Shown here: positions 1 to 11,826 of the stretch, in pieces
How the letters are laid out: the number at the start of each line of letters is the position of its first letter
Position numbering within the stretch: position 1 is the stretch's first letter
From: Bryum argenteum
Lineage: Eukaryota > Streptophyta > Bryopsida > Bryales > Bryaceae
DNA: 64,000 nt
NCBI GenBank assembly: GCA_037043015.1
Contig: CM073322.1
Span: 6,955,601 to 7,019,600, forward strand
Direction: 5' to 3'
Program-made: the position numbers and the translations under genes
Notes under the pieces: generated by a model
Databases searched by the model: none
What the model was told of the DNA's origin: nothing
Seen by the model: the letters and a program-made list of their open reading frames with translations, nothing else

Positions 1-560
1 ATTGTCATAGGTGGAGGTAAAAGTGTGTTATCCAAATCTCAACCGTACAATCTTGTCGTAGACATATTGAACATCATGTGGGTCAAATTTTGAGTCATGA
101 GGCTTCATAGATTGCGAGATCATAATGTATTAATACTCAAAAATGATCACATAATTTCATGATTTTCACTTTAAAGTGAAAATGCTACCATTAGACTTAT
201 TGCAATGAAAAAGTCACCAATTAGAATGTTGTTCACCTTCATCTCAGTAGCATCCTTGAACAAAAAAAAACCATGAGAAAAATTTCTTTGTGCAAATTAT
301 GGCCCTGCAATGGTGAAAACTGCCCTAAATTTTACAAAGGAAGAAATGTCTAAAACTAGGCTGCTGTCACTGAAATGCATGCCATTAATTCATACTTCAT
401 TGTATGGGTCTGAGATTTCTATTACATGAACTAGACTTGATTTGGGACCCAACCCAAGTGATTTCGTCCAAAACGGAGTCCGGATGAAGAAGTTATGGCT
501 CTCCAAAGTTGGTGTCATCCAAAATGTCGTTTTTCGACATTCGGCCCGCTTAAGGGTTAA
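1..560 (-). repeat. TTAA-family repeat, cut by window edge
   Basis: Read on the - strand, this begins at a TTAACCCTTAA end (bases 550-560). It then matches the element at 24956-25936 closely, including the stretch around 420-530 (GACATTTTGGATGA, AACTTCTTCATCCGGACTCC). Bases 49-255 also match 60830-61030. It is one end of a dispersed AT-rich non-coding element whose other end lies outside the window. Short open frames here are not coding. Confidence 0.7.
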
Positions 561-1883
561 GTACACCCGACTCCTCACCACAGAGAGGCGCTTCCATTTC
601 AGTTTAGGGTCCTTACGCATCAGTTTAGGATCTGGTTCTTACGTATCGGTTCATAACTTGTACACTGCTATGTTTAAGTTTCTGTGAGTATGCAAGACAC
701 GATGTTGTACTATTGTTCATTGAAACGTATGAAATGGTCTACATCATTATACACACTATGCTCAAATATATGGGAGGATATCCTAATCTCTATCTATATT
801 CAACCATCAAGACTCAAGTGCTCCACATAAGACAAAATGTAGTAATTATTTGGACTACATCATCATTTGGTCCTACTCAAAGGTTCTAAAATTAAAGCAT
901 CACAAAATAGTAACTACAATAACTATATACTCATCACCATAGAAAGTGGAAGCAGACATGGGCAACATTTGACTTTTTAATAATGCAATGAGTTACTTAA
1001 TTACTCAGACTTGGGAATGTGAAACCTTCAAACGCCATCGCCTAATGCAATTTTGGCGATATGAGGAAAGTAGACTAGATGCAAGCAGCTGAAACGGACA
1101 AGGGAGTAACCACTATAGGACAGATTGTATGTGCTCGTTTAGTCATCAATCCGCTAGGCCTTGTTGAACATGTCAATAAGCACCTTCAGAAAGACATTCG
1201 AGTATTCGGCTACACTAGAGTGACCTCAACCTTCACTGCCAAATGATAGACAAATATGAGTACCTTGAAGCAATGTCGGGTACCAAAACGCTAAACACTC
1301 GTCACATCTAGGCAAATTTCGCTTCTCTTCACCTCTTGTTTGTTGTCTCTCGCTGGGTGTTGCTACAATGAGGGTTTTGTCTCTCCACTTGCAAAGACAA
1401 ATAGCTTTGGCTAGATTATGCCAAGATTCCTCAAACAAGTTGCATGGGTGAACTCATACATACATGGGTGAGGTGGAGAAGGCAATGTGGAGTGTAACGT
1501 AACTGGAGGTCTCCAAATTGAAAGAAAGCATTGATTGCAATAACGGCCCAAATTAGACACTAAGATCAAGAGAGCTAACAAATAGTGTACTTAGTAACTA
1601 TTGGTCATGAACATTAATCTCCACCTCCACATAACACTAAGAAGAAGAAGAAGAAGAACACCAGACCCGTAAGGGTTGGCGTGAATAAAGTGTCCGTTCG
1701 ACCTACTCTTAATGATATGCCCACAGGACCTACCAACAGTGGTATAGGACTACTAACCCCTCTCAGGGTGGACACTACATGAAAAAAAAGGACCCAGAAC
1801 TAGTGAGCTGTTATGTTTGTATAAAAGTAAAGGTTTGGTTTTGTTGGTCGTCACATTGTTGACATACCACGTTGTTTGGAAGA
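561..1883. other. AT-rich intergenic DNA, no gene seen
   Basis: No open frame with recognisable protein sequence or splice structure on either strand. A short (GAA)6 microsatellite lies at 1641-1658. Confidence 0.5.
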
Positions 1884-2053
1884 GACATGGATGTGTAGTA
1901 GCGGTGGTCCGGGTTCGATTCCCGTTTAACTCGTTTGAGCATCGTTTACAATCATCTGGCGCTATAGAGCTAGTGGGCAGGAAATTCCAACGGCTTGGGC
2001 CCCCTGTATTGTGACAAGGTTGCTATTCTAATATATCACTTCTTCCTCTTCTC
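1884..2053 (+). repeat. possible tRNA-derived (SINE-like) remnant
   Basis: GGTTCGATTCC at 1912-1922 is a good match to the RNA polymerase III B box (the tRNA T-arm). No cloverleaf and no clear A box can be drawn upstream, so this is not an intact tRNA. The B box followed by a pyrimidine-rich end suggests a SINE-like relic. A chance match is possible. Confidence 0.25.
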
Positions 2054-2085
<32 letters not shown>

Positions 2086-2103
2086 TTTTTTTTTTTTTTT
2101 TTT
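2054..2103 (-). repeat. poly(A) and (GAAA)n tail of LINE remnant
   Basis: On the + strand this reads (CTTT)n followed by about 20 T. On the - strand it is a poly(A) run then (GAAA)n, placed directly after the stop codon of the LINE-like frame at 2109. That is the expected position of a non-LTR retrotransposon tail. Confidence 0.55.
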
Positions 2104-2108
2104 AAAAT

Positions 2109-2645
2109 CTATGGTGGTTGTATGTCTGCTGGTAATGTTTCTCCATTTTCTAGTTTTCTCTTGTGTAGTACTATAGACATGGCATGGTGTATAGCAATTG
2201 TGTTTATTTCTCTGAATGTATTTTTTATGAGTGTCTTTGGTATTTTGAGTTTGGTTTTGAGGATTTTCATAGATGGAATGTATGTGGATGCTCTGGCACC
2301 TGCTGTTATTACTATTAGTGGTTCAACTATTCATCCTTTGTTAATAATATCGTTGATGAGAGGTTGGTATTTTTGCATCTTTCTCTCAATGGTGTCTGGT
2401 GAGAATCTGTCATTACAGTATGTAAATTCTATAAATTGAACCTTTAAATTAATGTTGGGAGATGTAGGGGGGTTTGATTGGTAGGGTAATCCTTGTATAC
2501 ATAGTAGGTCCGGTTTTAGTCGTGCATTACATTGGCATCTTTGTTGTACACATGTACATGGTAATAGCCATGGTGGGACTGTATTTTCTGGTGGTTTATC
2601 ATTACATGTGCCCGCATTCATGAGGGTATAACATCTCGAGTTCAC
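2109..2645 (-). pseudogene. non-LTR retrotransposon ORF2 C-terminal remnant
   Basis: On the - strand one frame runs about 178 codons to a TAG at 2111-2109, broken once by TGA in the 2330s where the family has Trp (the frame reads IINKG-stop-IVEPLIVITAGAR). The segment has a Cys-rich piece (CTCVQQRCQC), then FIEFTYCNDRF, then ITAGAR and LHKRKL. I recognise these as the region that follows reverse transcriptase in many plant and invertebrate LINE polyproteins. The reverse transcriptase itself is absent, so this is a typical 5'-truncated copy. Codon use is AT-rich, unlike the host genes. The family assignment rests on remembered motifs; a profile search of the 178-codon frame would confirm it. 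Confidence 0.6.
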
Positions 2646-4243
2646 ATAACACTACTTAACAAGTCAAGTGTACTTAAGATACTTTGTCAATCAACCTTGT
2701 GGTAATTGCTGAATTGCAATACACTTTACTTTGCATCACATCGCACTGTTGCAATGTGTCTGAAACTGGAGCTTTTGGATAATTTTATGCAAAGACTAAG
2801 CATAAGCACACCCTAGCTGATTCAAGGTAGAAGGAGTTGGAGGAATTAGGACAGAAGTCTTGACCTTCACGTAGTCGTGAGGGTCGCCTGTGTTTAGAGC
2901 TAGAGCAGTTCGTCATCCTTGCGGACAGTAACCAAGTTCATTTGAGAGCGTCGGAGCATTAGAATGAGACTTGCTGTGCATCATAAATCATCCTGCAGGA
3001 ATCGTGAGAATACAAGGTCAGCTCCATTGACTGATTGATCAGTGAGAGTTCGTCACTCAGATCTCTTTGATGCATGAACATGCTCTTCATCTTGCTTGAT
3101 GATCCAATCTGTTGTTTCTCGTGTTTGACGTAGCTAACGGGGATGGTGAGAAGGTTAGTCCACGGCAGAATGTGCGCAGACTGGTGATTCACACGTACGG
3201 AGACTACCACTGCATAATAGGTGATACGAACATGGAGCTTGCAGGTTCAAATTCTTCAACACAGAATCTAATGACCTAATCTTCAAGTTGAGCTGTTTCA
3301 GCTTTGTGCACCGCGTACGAAGCCAATGTAAATACCGACAGGAATTCTTATGCACCCTCCACATGCTAAATTTCAGGCAGCCAGAAACGTAACGAGATCA
3401 TGAAATTCATCAAATCCTTGAATCTCTTACCCTCCACACTCCGCTTAGGTAGCATGCTTGTTATCAATCAAATAAGGATAGATCCGTACACGCAATGACT
3501 CAAAACCGTAAAAACCTAACCCTAAAAGATGAGCTCGGTGAGCCTTCATCGAGCGAACGAAGTTGTCATTGGATGTGGATGCGAGACCCGTGCGGAACAC
3601 AAGGAAGACAGATCTGCAAGCCTCCCATTACGAGGGAAGCTCAAAAGCAGTCCGTTATTCCTCGCGCTTCCACGCGCATGGTCACGAAACCTGCAACCTC
3701 AAATATCTTTGCGTATCATCATCAGGCTCACAACGACCACGTCCCCACTCACGCCTGGCACGAAAAGTGGGACGTCGTCGTGAGAGAAGCAGCCAGATCA
3801 AGGGGCAAAGAGAGAGTCCCGATACGCCGGCATTCAGATTGAAAACTAGAGGAAAATCATTTGCGGCAACGCGCATCAGAGAGTGTTTGCTTGGAAGGAT
3901 GATTGTCTGCATATGCCGTTCCTGCGTCGCGGTTACTCTCTCTCCGCCATCGCTGGACCAAGAGCTTCCATCTTACCACTTCTTGTCGAAAAGCAGTATA
4001 CTTATATGCGATGAAGCTGAGATTTAGGTTTAGGGGCCAGCTATCCCTCCTCAAAGACGATAGACTGTAAATAGGTGTGACATGTCATCCACGGGGAAAG
4101 GACCCACGCTGACGGGACCCTACATTTGCGGTGGACTGACCTTCAGAATGCTTCGGGAGCTCCGCGGTGAGTCTGTTCTCGAATGCTGGTTTGCGTTTCT
4201 TTAGAGTCTCATCTGAACCCGAGGTGACGGAATCAATTGAGAG
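2646..4243. other. intergenic, including PYD3 upstream region
   Basis: No supported gene. The last 700 bases are more GC-rich and contain open frames on both strands, none with recognisable protein sequence. Promoter and 5' leader of the + strand gene starting at 4244 should lie here, but I see no convincing TATA element. Confidence 0.4.
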
Positions 4244-6467
4244 ATGGAGGAACAGAAGAATGCAAGCAACGGATCACTGCAGGGGCACGAATCACTCTAC
4301 CGCTTGTTATCGTCTGAGCTTCCACCACATCTCTTCCAGGTTCGTGTCTTGTATCACAAATTCTAGCTATTCTAACTCTCGCGTACCATCTGAGCAATGG
4401 ATTTGTAACGTTTCCGCTAGAGGATGGGTTTTTTCTTATTAAGGGTTTCGTAATTGGCAGGAAGTGAGCCGGGTTTTGTACGGATGCAACCGCGGGCGCG
4501 TCGTGACTCCTGTCGCACCTCAAGATGACGACGAATCCAAGCAAGACAATTTCGACCTTCAAGTACGTCTATATCTATCTAAACCTCTCGCTCAATTTGC
4601 TGAAACTTGGATAGGAGCTAACTCTTGTACTCGATTTGTTAGAAATTTGAATTCACGGCCGATCCAGAGCAAATGCGAGCGGCCAGAATTGTCACCGTCG
4701 GCTTGATCCAAAATGCAATCGTGCTGCCAACGACAGCCCCGTTCTTGCAGCAGAAACATGCAATCATGGAAAGAGTCGGTCGTCTCATTGACGCCGCTGG
4801 GAAATCTGGCGTGAACATCCTCTGCCTGCAGGTATAGCACACTTGCCATAGCCTAAGACTTTCGCTCAAACTCTCACAGCTATCTTCTTTTGAACCCCAG
4901 AAGAAAAGCATTGAGGATCAAGTATATCTCGCCGTGCATATAGCTTACTGAATTGTGAAGAGTTGGCCATCTTTTTCTATTGTATGTGGCAAGAGTGAGC
5001 AATTCTTTATTCAATGACGATGTCTATTAGTTATTCCGCAATCGGTGATCATGTGGAGCGGAAGGTTTGTCTGTGTTTGTTTCAAGGCTCTGAAAGTAAT
5101 TAGATGACAGGAAGCCTGGACAATGCCTTTTGCGTTCTGCACGCGCGAGAAGAGCTGGTGTGAGTTTGCCGAGAGTGCGGAAAACGGAGAGTCGACACAA
5201 TTTCTGCAAGCTTTGGCGCAGAAGCACAATATGGTGATTGTAAGCCCCATCTTGGAGCGAGACGAGGCCCACGGGAGCACCTTGTGGAACACCGCCGTCA
5301 TCATTGGAAATCATGGAAACGTTATTGGAAAGCACCGCAAGGTCCGTAGCCTCTACACTCGAACCTGTTTTTATTGCACAAGAAGTTTGCGGTTGGTTCA
5401 TGTTGTGGTTGAATGGCAGAATCATATTCCGCGCGTTGGGGACTTCAATGAGAGCACGTATTACATGGAAGGCAACACTGGTCATCCCGTTTTCGAGACG
5501 GAATTCGGCAAGATAGCAGTGAACATCTGCTATGGGAGACATCATCCCATGAACTGGCAAGCTTTCGGCATGAATGGAGCCGAGATTGTTTTTAATCCCT
5601 CTGCCACTGTGGGCGACCTCAGTGAACCCATGTGGCCTATCGAGGTTCATTCCCTCATCTCACAGCAAATCTCTTACTTTTGCTCATATAGATGCATTGG
5701 TAGAACTCCAACAGGCTTGGTGAAAATTGACACACTTTGCACTTGTGATGGTGTCGAGTACTAGCTCCTATTTTACACTAACTGCTTACTAAAATCTGGA
5801 ACATAAGCATAGCAACTGAACTTAAAAGAATGAGAATGATGTTAAGGTGACATAATATTGTTCAAGACTTTTTCAAATCTCTCGAACTAAATCGTAACGA
5901 CTGAACCACGATAACTGAACTCACAAGGATGAGAATGATGTTAAGGCGAAGTTACCTTGTTCAAGACATTGCCGTTTTTGTATCGAGCCAACTATTGAAG
6001 TGGAACTCAGAAAGGCCTAGTTCTCATCGTTTTGATGGATTGATTCTGCTGCCGAAGATTGATAGTGGGAGGTTTGGCAGGCTCGAAATGCGGCCATTGC
6101 CAACAGTTACTTCGTAGGAGCCATCAACCGTGTGGGGACGGAGGTGTTTCCACGGGAGTTCACATCCGGCGATGGAAAGCCAGCGCACAAGGACTTCGGC
6201 CACTTCTACGGCTCAAGCTTCATGGCTGCTCCTGATGCGTCGTGCAGCCCAAGCTTGTCCCGATGTCGAGATGGTTTACTCGTAGCAAAGCTGGACCTGA
6301 ATCTGTGCCAGCAGTTGAAGGACAAGTGGGGGTTCAGGTTGACTGCTCGGTACGACATGTACGCAGATTTCTTCAGGGATTATGTGAAGCATGACTTCAA
6401 ACCTCACGTGATTCGTGACCCCTGTTTGGATGGTCAGTCATCTGCCAAATGCAATGGTTCTGTATAG
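4244..6467 (+). CDS. PYD3: beta-ureidopropionase (beta-alanine synthase), six exons
   Basis: Third enzyme of reductive pyrimidine breakdown. It hydrolyses N-carbamoyl-beta-alanine (or the beta-aminoisobutyrate analogue) to the beta-amino acid, CO2 and ammonia, most likely in the cytosol. Exons: 4244-4339, 4461-4562, 4643-4831, 5111-5341, 5420-5644, 6081-6467. All introns are GT-AG and all junctions are phase 0. The joined frame is 409 residues, close to the roughly 408 of plant PYD3. Nitrilase-fold (carbon-nitrogen hydrolase) landmarks are all present: Glu about residue 130 ([16 protein letters not shown]), catalytic Lys206 (GKHRK, at the exon 4/5 junction) and Cys243 (NICYGRHHP). The start ATG at 4244 gives the short N-terminal helix ([19 protein letters not shown]) expected of the family. 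Nothing is missing, so it looks functional. Confidence 0.95.
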
Positions 6468-7329
6468 ACTGTGCCATACATTCTGGTTTAGAATATGTGA
6501 ATATCTAGGTGCGGAAGATCCCGTGTCCAGCATCTTGTGTAAAGCTTTTATTATGCTAGTTACAAAATTTCTTGAGCGCCTGTTTTCTGGTTTCGAAGTT
6601 ATGCGAGAGTGAACACGTTTTGGGCACTTACAAATTTGAGTGTTGCGGTCATCGAAGTAAGCAATTTGCATTTGCGTGCAGAAAAGATGTTCTTGTGTGC
6701 AGATGTAGGGGAAAGCTTTTAGTAGTGGAACTCGTCAGTAACCCTCCTTATTTTCATTTCCCCGAAACACCTAACCTTCAAATACAAGATTGGAAGGTTA
6801 CTTGCCCCACAAACTTTTATAAGACGATGTACTTCGTAACATAGATTCGAACACGATGACAAGCGAATTGAACTTTATCGAACACACTAAATCAATTTTC
6901 AGAACTGAAGAATTATATTACTCTGTACTGACTTCACAGAAACTTGTATCAATAAGTTTTACAATGCCACAATCTTCTGCTTAAGAGGTGCACCAAACGG
7001 TCTACTTCATTAGGTTTTTTGACAATCCATTAGAATTCCGCTATCTGATGCAATTCTGTCATACACTCCAACCTATCTACAATCGTGTGCAAAGCTAACG
7101 CAGTTGATTTCACTATTCAAGCGAAGGGAAGGTCGTAATTGTGCAAGCTTATATTGAATCATCATTTTGAAAGTTGCTGAATCACCAAACATTTACGCAA
7201 GAAACATCATCACCCTAGTTTTCACTGTCCCAACACACACTGTATATTGACTGTCACATGTATACTTCTATCTACAAGAAAATGGCACATAACCTCCACA
7301 GTAAGGGTGACAAGTCTACAAAAAGGACC
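6468..7329. other. intergenic between convergent PYD3 and PKS genes
   Basis: Holds the 3' flanks of the + strand PYD3 and the - strand polyketide synthase. No further coding sequence or repeat recognised. Confidence 0.45.
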
Positions 7330-8695
7330 TTAACGGGTCCTTATAATTCCTGGGGTCGCAAGAGGGACGCTCCGGAGCAGAGTGACCTCCATGTTGAATC
7401 CGGGACCCAAGCCAACGAGAAATCCCCATTCGCAGCCAAGGCCAGTGGTGGCCGCGTGCTTGCTCGCGGACAACTTCCGCATTTCATTCAGAACGAACAA
7501 ACAAGTGGGGCTGGACATGTTTCCGAAGAGGCGCAGCACCTCCCAGCTCGGCTGCAGCTGCTCCTTCTCCAAACCGAATACCTCGGCCACGACTTCCAGA
7601 ATCCTGTACGCGCCCGGGTGCACCACCCAGAACATGTCCGGGTACTGAGGCGAGCCCACGAGGTCGCGCCCGGGAGAAGTCAGCTCGCCCAGGTGCTTCG
7701 CGATCAGACCCGGCACGACCGCCTTTTGTAGGTCCTGGACCAGACCCGACTCTGAAATATTGGCCGTGATGGCGCCCGCTGAGTTAGGGACCGCCATTTG
7801 GGTCGACCAATGGAGCTCAAAGATCGGGCGCTCGGACTCCACTGGATCCGCGCCAACAATCAGCGCGGCCGCACCGTCGCCCAACGTGCAATGAGCCAGG
7901 AACCCGTCCACTTTATACAGCGTCTCCTCGATCGGTTTCCGGAAGTTCATCACGGTGTTGGCTTCCACGGCGATGAGTAGCACGCGCGCATTCGCCGCGC
8001 TCTCCGCCAGGATTCGCCCCACGCGGACCACGGCGCCCCCACCCCAGCACCCCACCTGTTGCATGCAAATTCGTTGCACCGTCGGTGCCAAATTGAGCTT
8101 TCGAGCGATGGCCAGGTCGATCCCGGGGATTCCTGTGGCACTTGTGGTGGCTACCACCATGTGCGTGATGTCTGACAGTGGCCTTCCCCATTCTGCCACC
8201 GCTCTCTCTGTCGCCTCCGCTGCTATCTCTGGCACCACCTCGTTGCAGATCTTCACCCGTGTACTCAGACTCGCGTCGCTGTAGCTTGCGAACTCCGGGT
8301 ACTCCTTCACGAGTCTCGGCGTTACGAATGTGTGACGCTTCTCTATGCACGACTCGTCACCTGCACACAGGACCATCCCCGGGTCTCAAAACATACGATC
8401 GCAATCACCAATGAAACATGACACTTCCAGTTACCAAAAACTCGATCAATAACATGCAACTAGAAACCAAGACACTCTGCAAATCGCTGGGTATCAGGAT
8501 TGGTCAAAACTCACACATGCGCTTGAACCTGGCCTTGAGTGGTTCGTTGTCGCTCACACCGCACATTTCGAAAAGCTCGTCATGGTATGTGCTCTGCACA
8601 ATGGTGTCGGCAGGGAACGCGGTGCCGATGGCCAATACACAAGCAGGCCCCACTGGACGCGGCACAAGGCGAGGATGGACCCCATTCTCAACCAT
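7330..8695 (-). CDS. divergent type III polyketide synthase (intron-containing)
   Basis: Chalcone-synthase-superfamily enzyme of 403 residues. It should be a cytosolic homodimer condensing malonyl-CoA units onto a CoA starter. Exon 1 is 8515-8695 and exon 2 is 7330-8360, with a 154-base GT-AG intron. The intron splits a Cys codon (KRM-C-DESC), exactly the conserved chalcone synthase intron position. The Cys-His-Asn triad is intact: Cys165 (QQVGCWGGG), His308 (WVVHPG), Asn341 (GNMSS), and the GLGPG loop is present. Pocket positions differ strongly from chalcone synthase: Leu220 for Phe215, Met198 for Thr197, Asn195 for Thr194, Ala260 for Gly256, Gln269 for Phe265. A four-residue insertion precedes the Phe215 position. 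It is therefore unlikely to make naringenin chalcone; starter and product cannot be predicted. Same strand as the next synthase, so probably an old tandem duplicate. Confidence 0.9.
8361..8514 (-). other. conserved chalcone-synthase-type intron
   Basis: Starts GTGAGTTTTG and ends TGTGCAG on the - strand. It interrupts the Cys61 codon after its first base. This is the near-universal intron position of plant chalcone synthases, which supports the exon joining above. Confidence 0.9.
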
Positions 8696-10641
8696 GATGA
8701 GTACTCTGGTAGCGCTCGAGATCGATACTCAGGAAGCAGGGAACTGGGCTACTATGCACGCAAGTGAGTGATTGTGCAGCTGGAATCCGGGATGCACCAT
8801 GTTATAGTACCGAGAATGGATGTGAGTGTACCGTGATCGGCAAGTACTAACAGATGTTCATTACCATGGCGTATAACTGGTGCAGGGCTGACTGATCGAT
8901 CAATGGCTGACCGATGGCTGACTTGTGTGGGCGGCGGTGGCTGCTCTGAGTAAATTTGAAGAATGCATCGCAAGGATGGTTTGTATATGAAGAAAGGTGT
9001 CGCGGCTGAGCGGCGTGTGCCTGGCATGGGGTCAAGCGGCATCTAGGCTGCGGTCCAAGCGGCGTCAAACCTCCTGTGCATATATCCTCTTCTTGACTGC
9101 TGCTGGATTTGGGTCCATTCTTGTGACTAGAATATTCTTTTTCTGTTGGAATCATACGGTTGGCCTTTCCTTTTTGCTTCGAACTCAAGAAAAGCGGTTT
9201 ATTCACGGTTTAGGTTGCAAGTCCACGATCATACACTTATTTTATCGCCGAACATTAAATTAAATCTTGGTTGATCAATGGGGCCTCAACTTTAGGTTTT
9301 CTGTTACTTTTGGAGCACAACGAAAGAGTAAGTTAGTTGTACTGAGAGTTTGGATTATCATATTTCAATTGCGGATATTTAAACATCCTTAATTTGAGTA
9401 ACCTTTGAGTATGTTGAAAATTGATACCTAGCATAGATCTCGAGTCAAGATTCTTGAAAGATTTTTGAACTCAAAATGTCTTCTTTGGACAAAAAAGTAA
9501 CAATCTAATCAATTACCCATTTACTTAATTTCTAGTTGAGTTTACAATATTTTCAACTAAAGTTGAGGTCTACAACTCCATCTTCTAGCAAGATGCCTCT
9601 GCTTGGAACTTTGATGTCAGAACACCATATTTAATAAAGTTGGAAAATATAAGAATGCAATACTCTTCAAACACCTCTAAATAATGTCTCGATGCGGCCC
9701 ACCAGCCCCACCTATGATTGTATTTTTTTATGCAAGTTTGTTACCTGCATAAGTATTTACATGTATGTGCTTTATCACACCATTTGTTGAATCTTTATGC
9801 TCCTTTAAATTGCTTCAAAGATTCTGCTTGCTTATATTCATAATCTTGTAATTTTCCTAGTTACTTGATATGGGTTTGTTGATCTTATTTGATCAACATG
9901 AAGATGATTACAGAATTTTCCCAATCATATAATTGCAACCTCATTGAGCATAATTTGATACCTCAACAAGCATAATACCAAGGAGGTAACAATTTTTGGC
10001 TCTTCCGGGATTCTCACCGATTCGATTTCTACCCTCACGGTACTACGAAATCAATCGATGGATAAAACATTGCCTTGAGGCATTCAAGACTGCTCACACT
10101 ATCATGTGAACTTCTTCTCAGATTGTCTAATTGCTTAAATCCTGAAATCAATCCTAGTAAGAGTGTATGATCATGGCCAACGTGACAGTCATAAAAGTTC
10201 CAAATTGGACCCAAATTCCCTTGTAATCACTCTCTTGTGCTGATCACCAGAAAGATGTTTAATTTGGATCGAGAAATGACTGCAAACTGTAAAATAAAAA
10301 GCGAGAGCTCGAGACATTACACAATCATGATCATTTTAAACTCCTCAGAAACGAACCGTTGTAGTAACCAACGGTGAAAGTGGTGACATTTGGACATGGA
10401 AGCATGAGCTCTCGATCTCCGAGGTTGTGCATGATTGCAAAGGTGAACAAGGTTTCATCACCCAGAAGTTCTTACAATCAGCGGTGGACAACGACATAGC
10501 GAAAATGTATGCAGTATTTATTCATATTACGAATGGGTTTAATAGGTACACTTGCTAATAGCGGGGAAAGTACAGAACTTTGATTATCAGCAATGATGTG
10601 TTAGGAAACGAATTGTCTAATCAGTTTGTGTCGATCGAGTT
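8696..10641. other. intergenic between the two polyketide synthases
   Basis: 8696-9200 is the upstream region of the first synthase and is moderately GC-rich; ATATATGC near 9080 is a weak TATA-like candidate on the - strand. 9200-10600 is AT-rich with no coding evidence. The open frames over 8750-9260 look like shadows. Confidence 0.4.
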
Positions 10642-11826
10642 TCAAGCGAGGGGCACAGCCTTGAGAACGGAGCATTCCATGGTGAGCCCGGGTCCAATTC
10701 CAATAAGCAACCCGAACTCCTTGCCCTCGCCCGTTGTCGAAGCTTTCTCGTCCTTAGAGCGCTGCCGGACACGATCCAGCACGAACAGCACGCAAGCGCT
10801 GGCCATGTTACCGTAGTCACGAAGAATGTCCCGACTCGCTCTCAGCTTCTCCGGAGCGAGCTCCAACTGATTCTCAATCTGGTTGAGAATCGCCACTCCA
10901 CCAGGATGCACAGCCCAGAAAAGGTCGTTGCACTCGGTGTTCTCTGCTTGCTGGCGCGCGTCCGTCACGAACTCCTCGATGCTCTTGGACACCAGCCGCG
11001 GGATGTCCGGTTTCAGATGGTAGTACATTCCTGCTTCCATTATGTGCCCATCGATGGCGCCCATGCTGTCCGGAACCACCATCTCCCCGGACCACAGAAT
11101 CTCGTAGAGTGGACGCTCGGATGGGAGCGGATCTGCACCCACGATCGCGGCTGCAGCGCCGTCGCCGAACAGTGCCTGCCCCACCAATCCATCGAGATAC
11201 TCCTCGTCGGGCGCGCGAAAGAAGATGGTGGTGCACTCGCTAGAGAGCACCAGCACGCGAGCACCCACATTATTCTCCGCGATGTCTTTCGCCACGCGCA
11301 ATAGCGCCGCGCCGCCCCAGCACCCGGTTTGGTACATCATTACGCGTCGGAGATTCCGGGACAATCCCAGCGCGTTCGCCACTATCAAGTCCATCCCCGG
11401 CATGTTCACCACGCTCGTAGTCGCCATGACCACATGGGTGATACTCTTCTTGTCACCTCCCCACTCCTGCAGTGCGGCTGTCGCGGCCTCCACTGCCAAC
11501 TTCGGGATCCATTCCATGAGAACCTTGTGGCGGTCACTCATGCTGCTGTCCATGAACGAGGCAATCGATGGGTAGAGCTCGAGAAGCTCTTTGCGGACCA
11601 CCATGTGACGCTTGTCGATCTGCATCTTGTCGCAAATGCGCTTGAACTTCGCTTTGAGCTCCGTCTTGTGGCTGCACTTGGTCTCCTCGAAGTAGTAATC
11701 TGGGTATGTGCTCTGCTCGTGCACGAAGGGCGGCACAGCCGTCCCGAGCGCGAGAATTGTCGCTGGTCCCTCCGGCCGCCTACGCCGCTGGCTCCGCACC
11801 CCATTCTCCACCGCAGCTGGCGCCAT
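10642..11826 (-). CDS. type III polyketide synthase, intronless
   Basis: Second chalcone-synthase-superfamily protein, 394 residues from the ATG at 11826. The open frame runs seven codons further upstream but has no ATG there. It is uninterrupted, so it lacks the family intron its neighbour keeps ([13 protein letters not shown] is continuous). Triad: Cys169 (YQTGCWGGA), His307 (WAVHPGG), Asn340 (YGNMAS); GIGPG loop present. Compared with chalcone synthase it keeps Phe215 (Phe220 here) and Gly256 (Gly260) but has Phe202 for Thr197, Tyr269 for Phe265 and Ala342 for Ser338. Thr197 and Ser338 are known determinants of starter choice and chain length, so a non-chalcone product (for example a stilbenecarboxylate, bibenzyl or pyrone) is plausible. 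The basic N-terminus ([20 protein letters not shown]) resembles bryophyte family members. Confidence 0.92.
   Translation of the reverse strand: MAPAAVENGVRSQRRRRPEGPATILALGTAVPPFVHEQSTYPDYYFEETKCSHKTELKAKFKRICDKMQIDKRHMVVRKELLELYPSIASFMDSSMSDRHKVLMEWIPKLAVEAATAALQEWGGDKKSITHVVMATTSVVNMPGMDLIVANALGLSRNLRRVMMYQTGCWGGAALLRVAKDIAENNVGARVLVLSSECTTIFFRAPDEEYLDGLVGQALFGDGAAAAIVGADPLPSERPLYEILWSGEMVVPDSMGAIDGHIMEAGMYYHLKPDIPRLVSKSIEEFVTDARQQAENTECNDLFWAVHPGGVAILNQIENQLELAPEKLRASRDILRDYGNMASACVLFVLDRVRQRSKDEKASTTGEGKEFGLLIGIGPGLTMECSVLKAVPLA

Noticed and set aside
1884..1960. tRNA gene suggested by GGTTCGATTCC
   Set aside because: Only the T-arm-like B box is present; no acceptor, D or anticodon stems could be drawn.
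3529..4054. Several overlapping open frames of 60-154 codons on both strands
   Set aside because: All overlap one another, are rich in Arg/Ser/Pro from local GC content, and show no domain or splice structure. Most likely promoter-side sequence of PYD3.
7382..8284. Long + strand frames opposite the first polyketide synthase
   Set aside because: Shadows of a GC-rich coding exon; the - strand frame has the complete enzyme signature.
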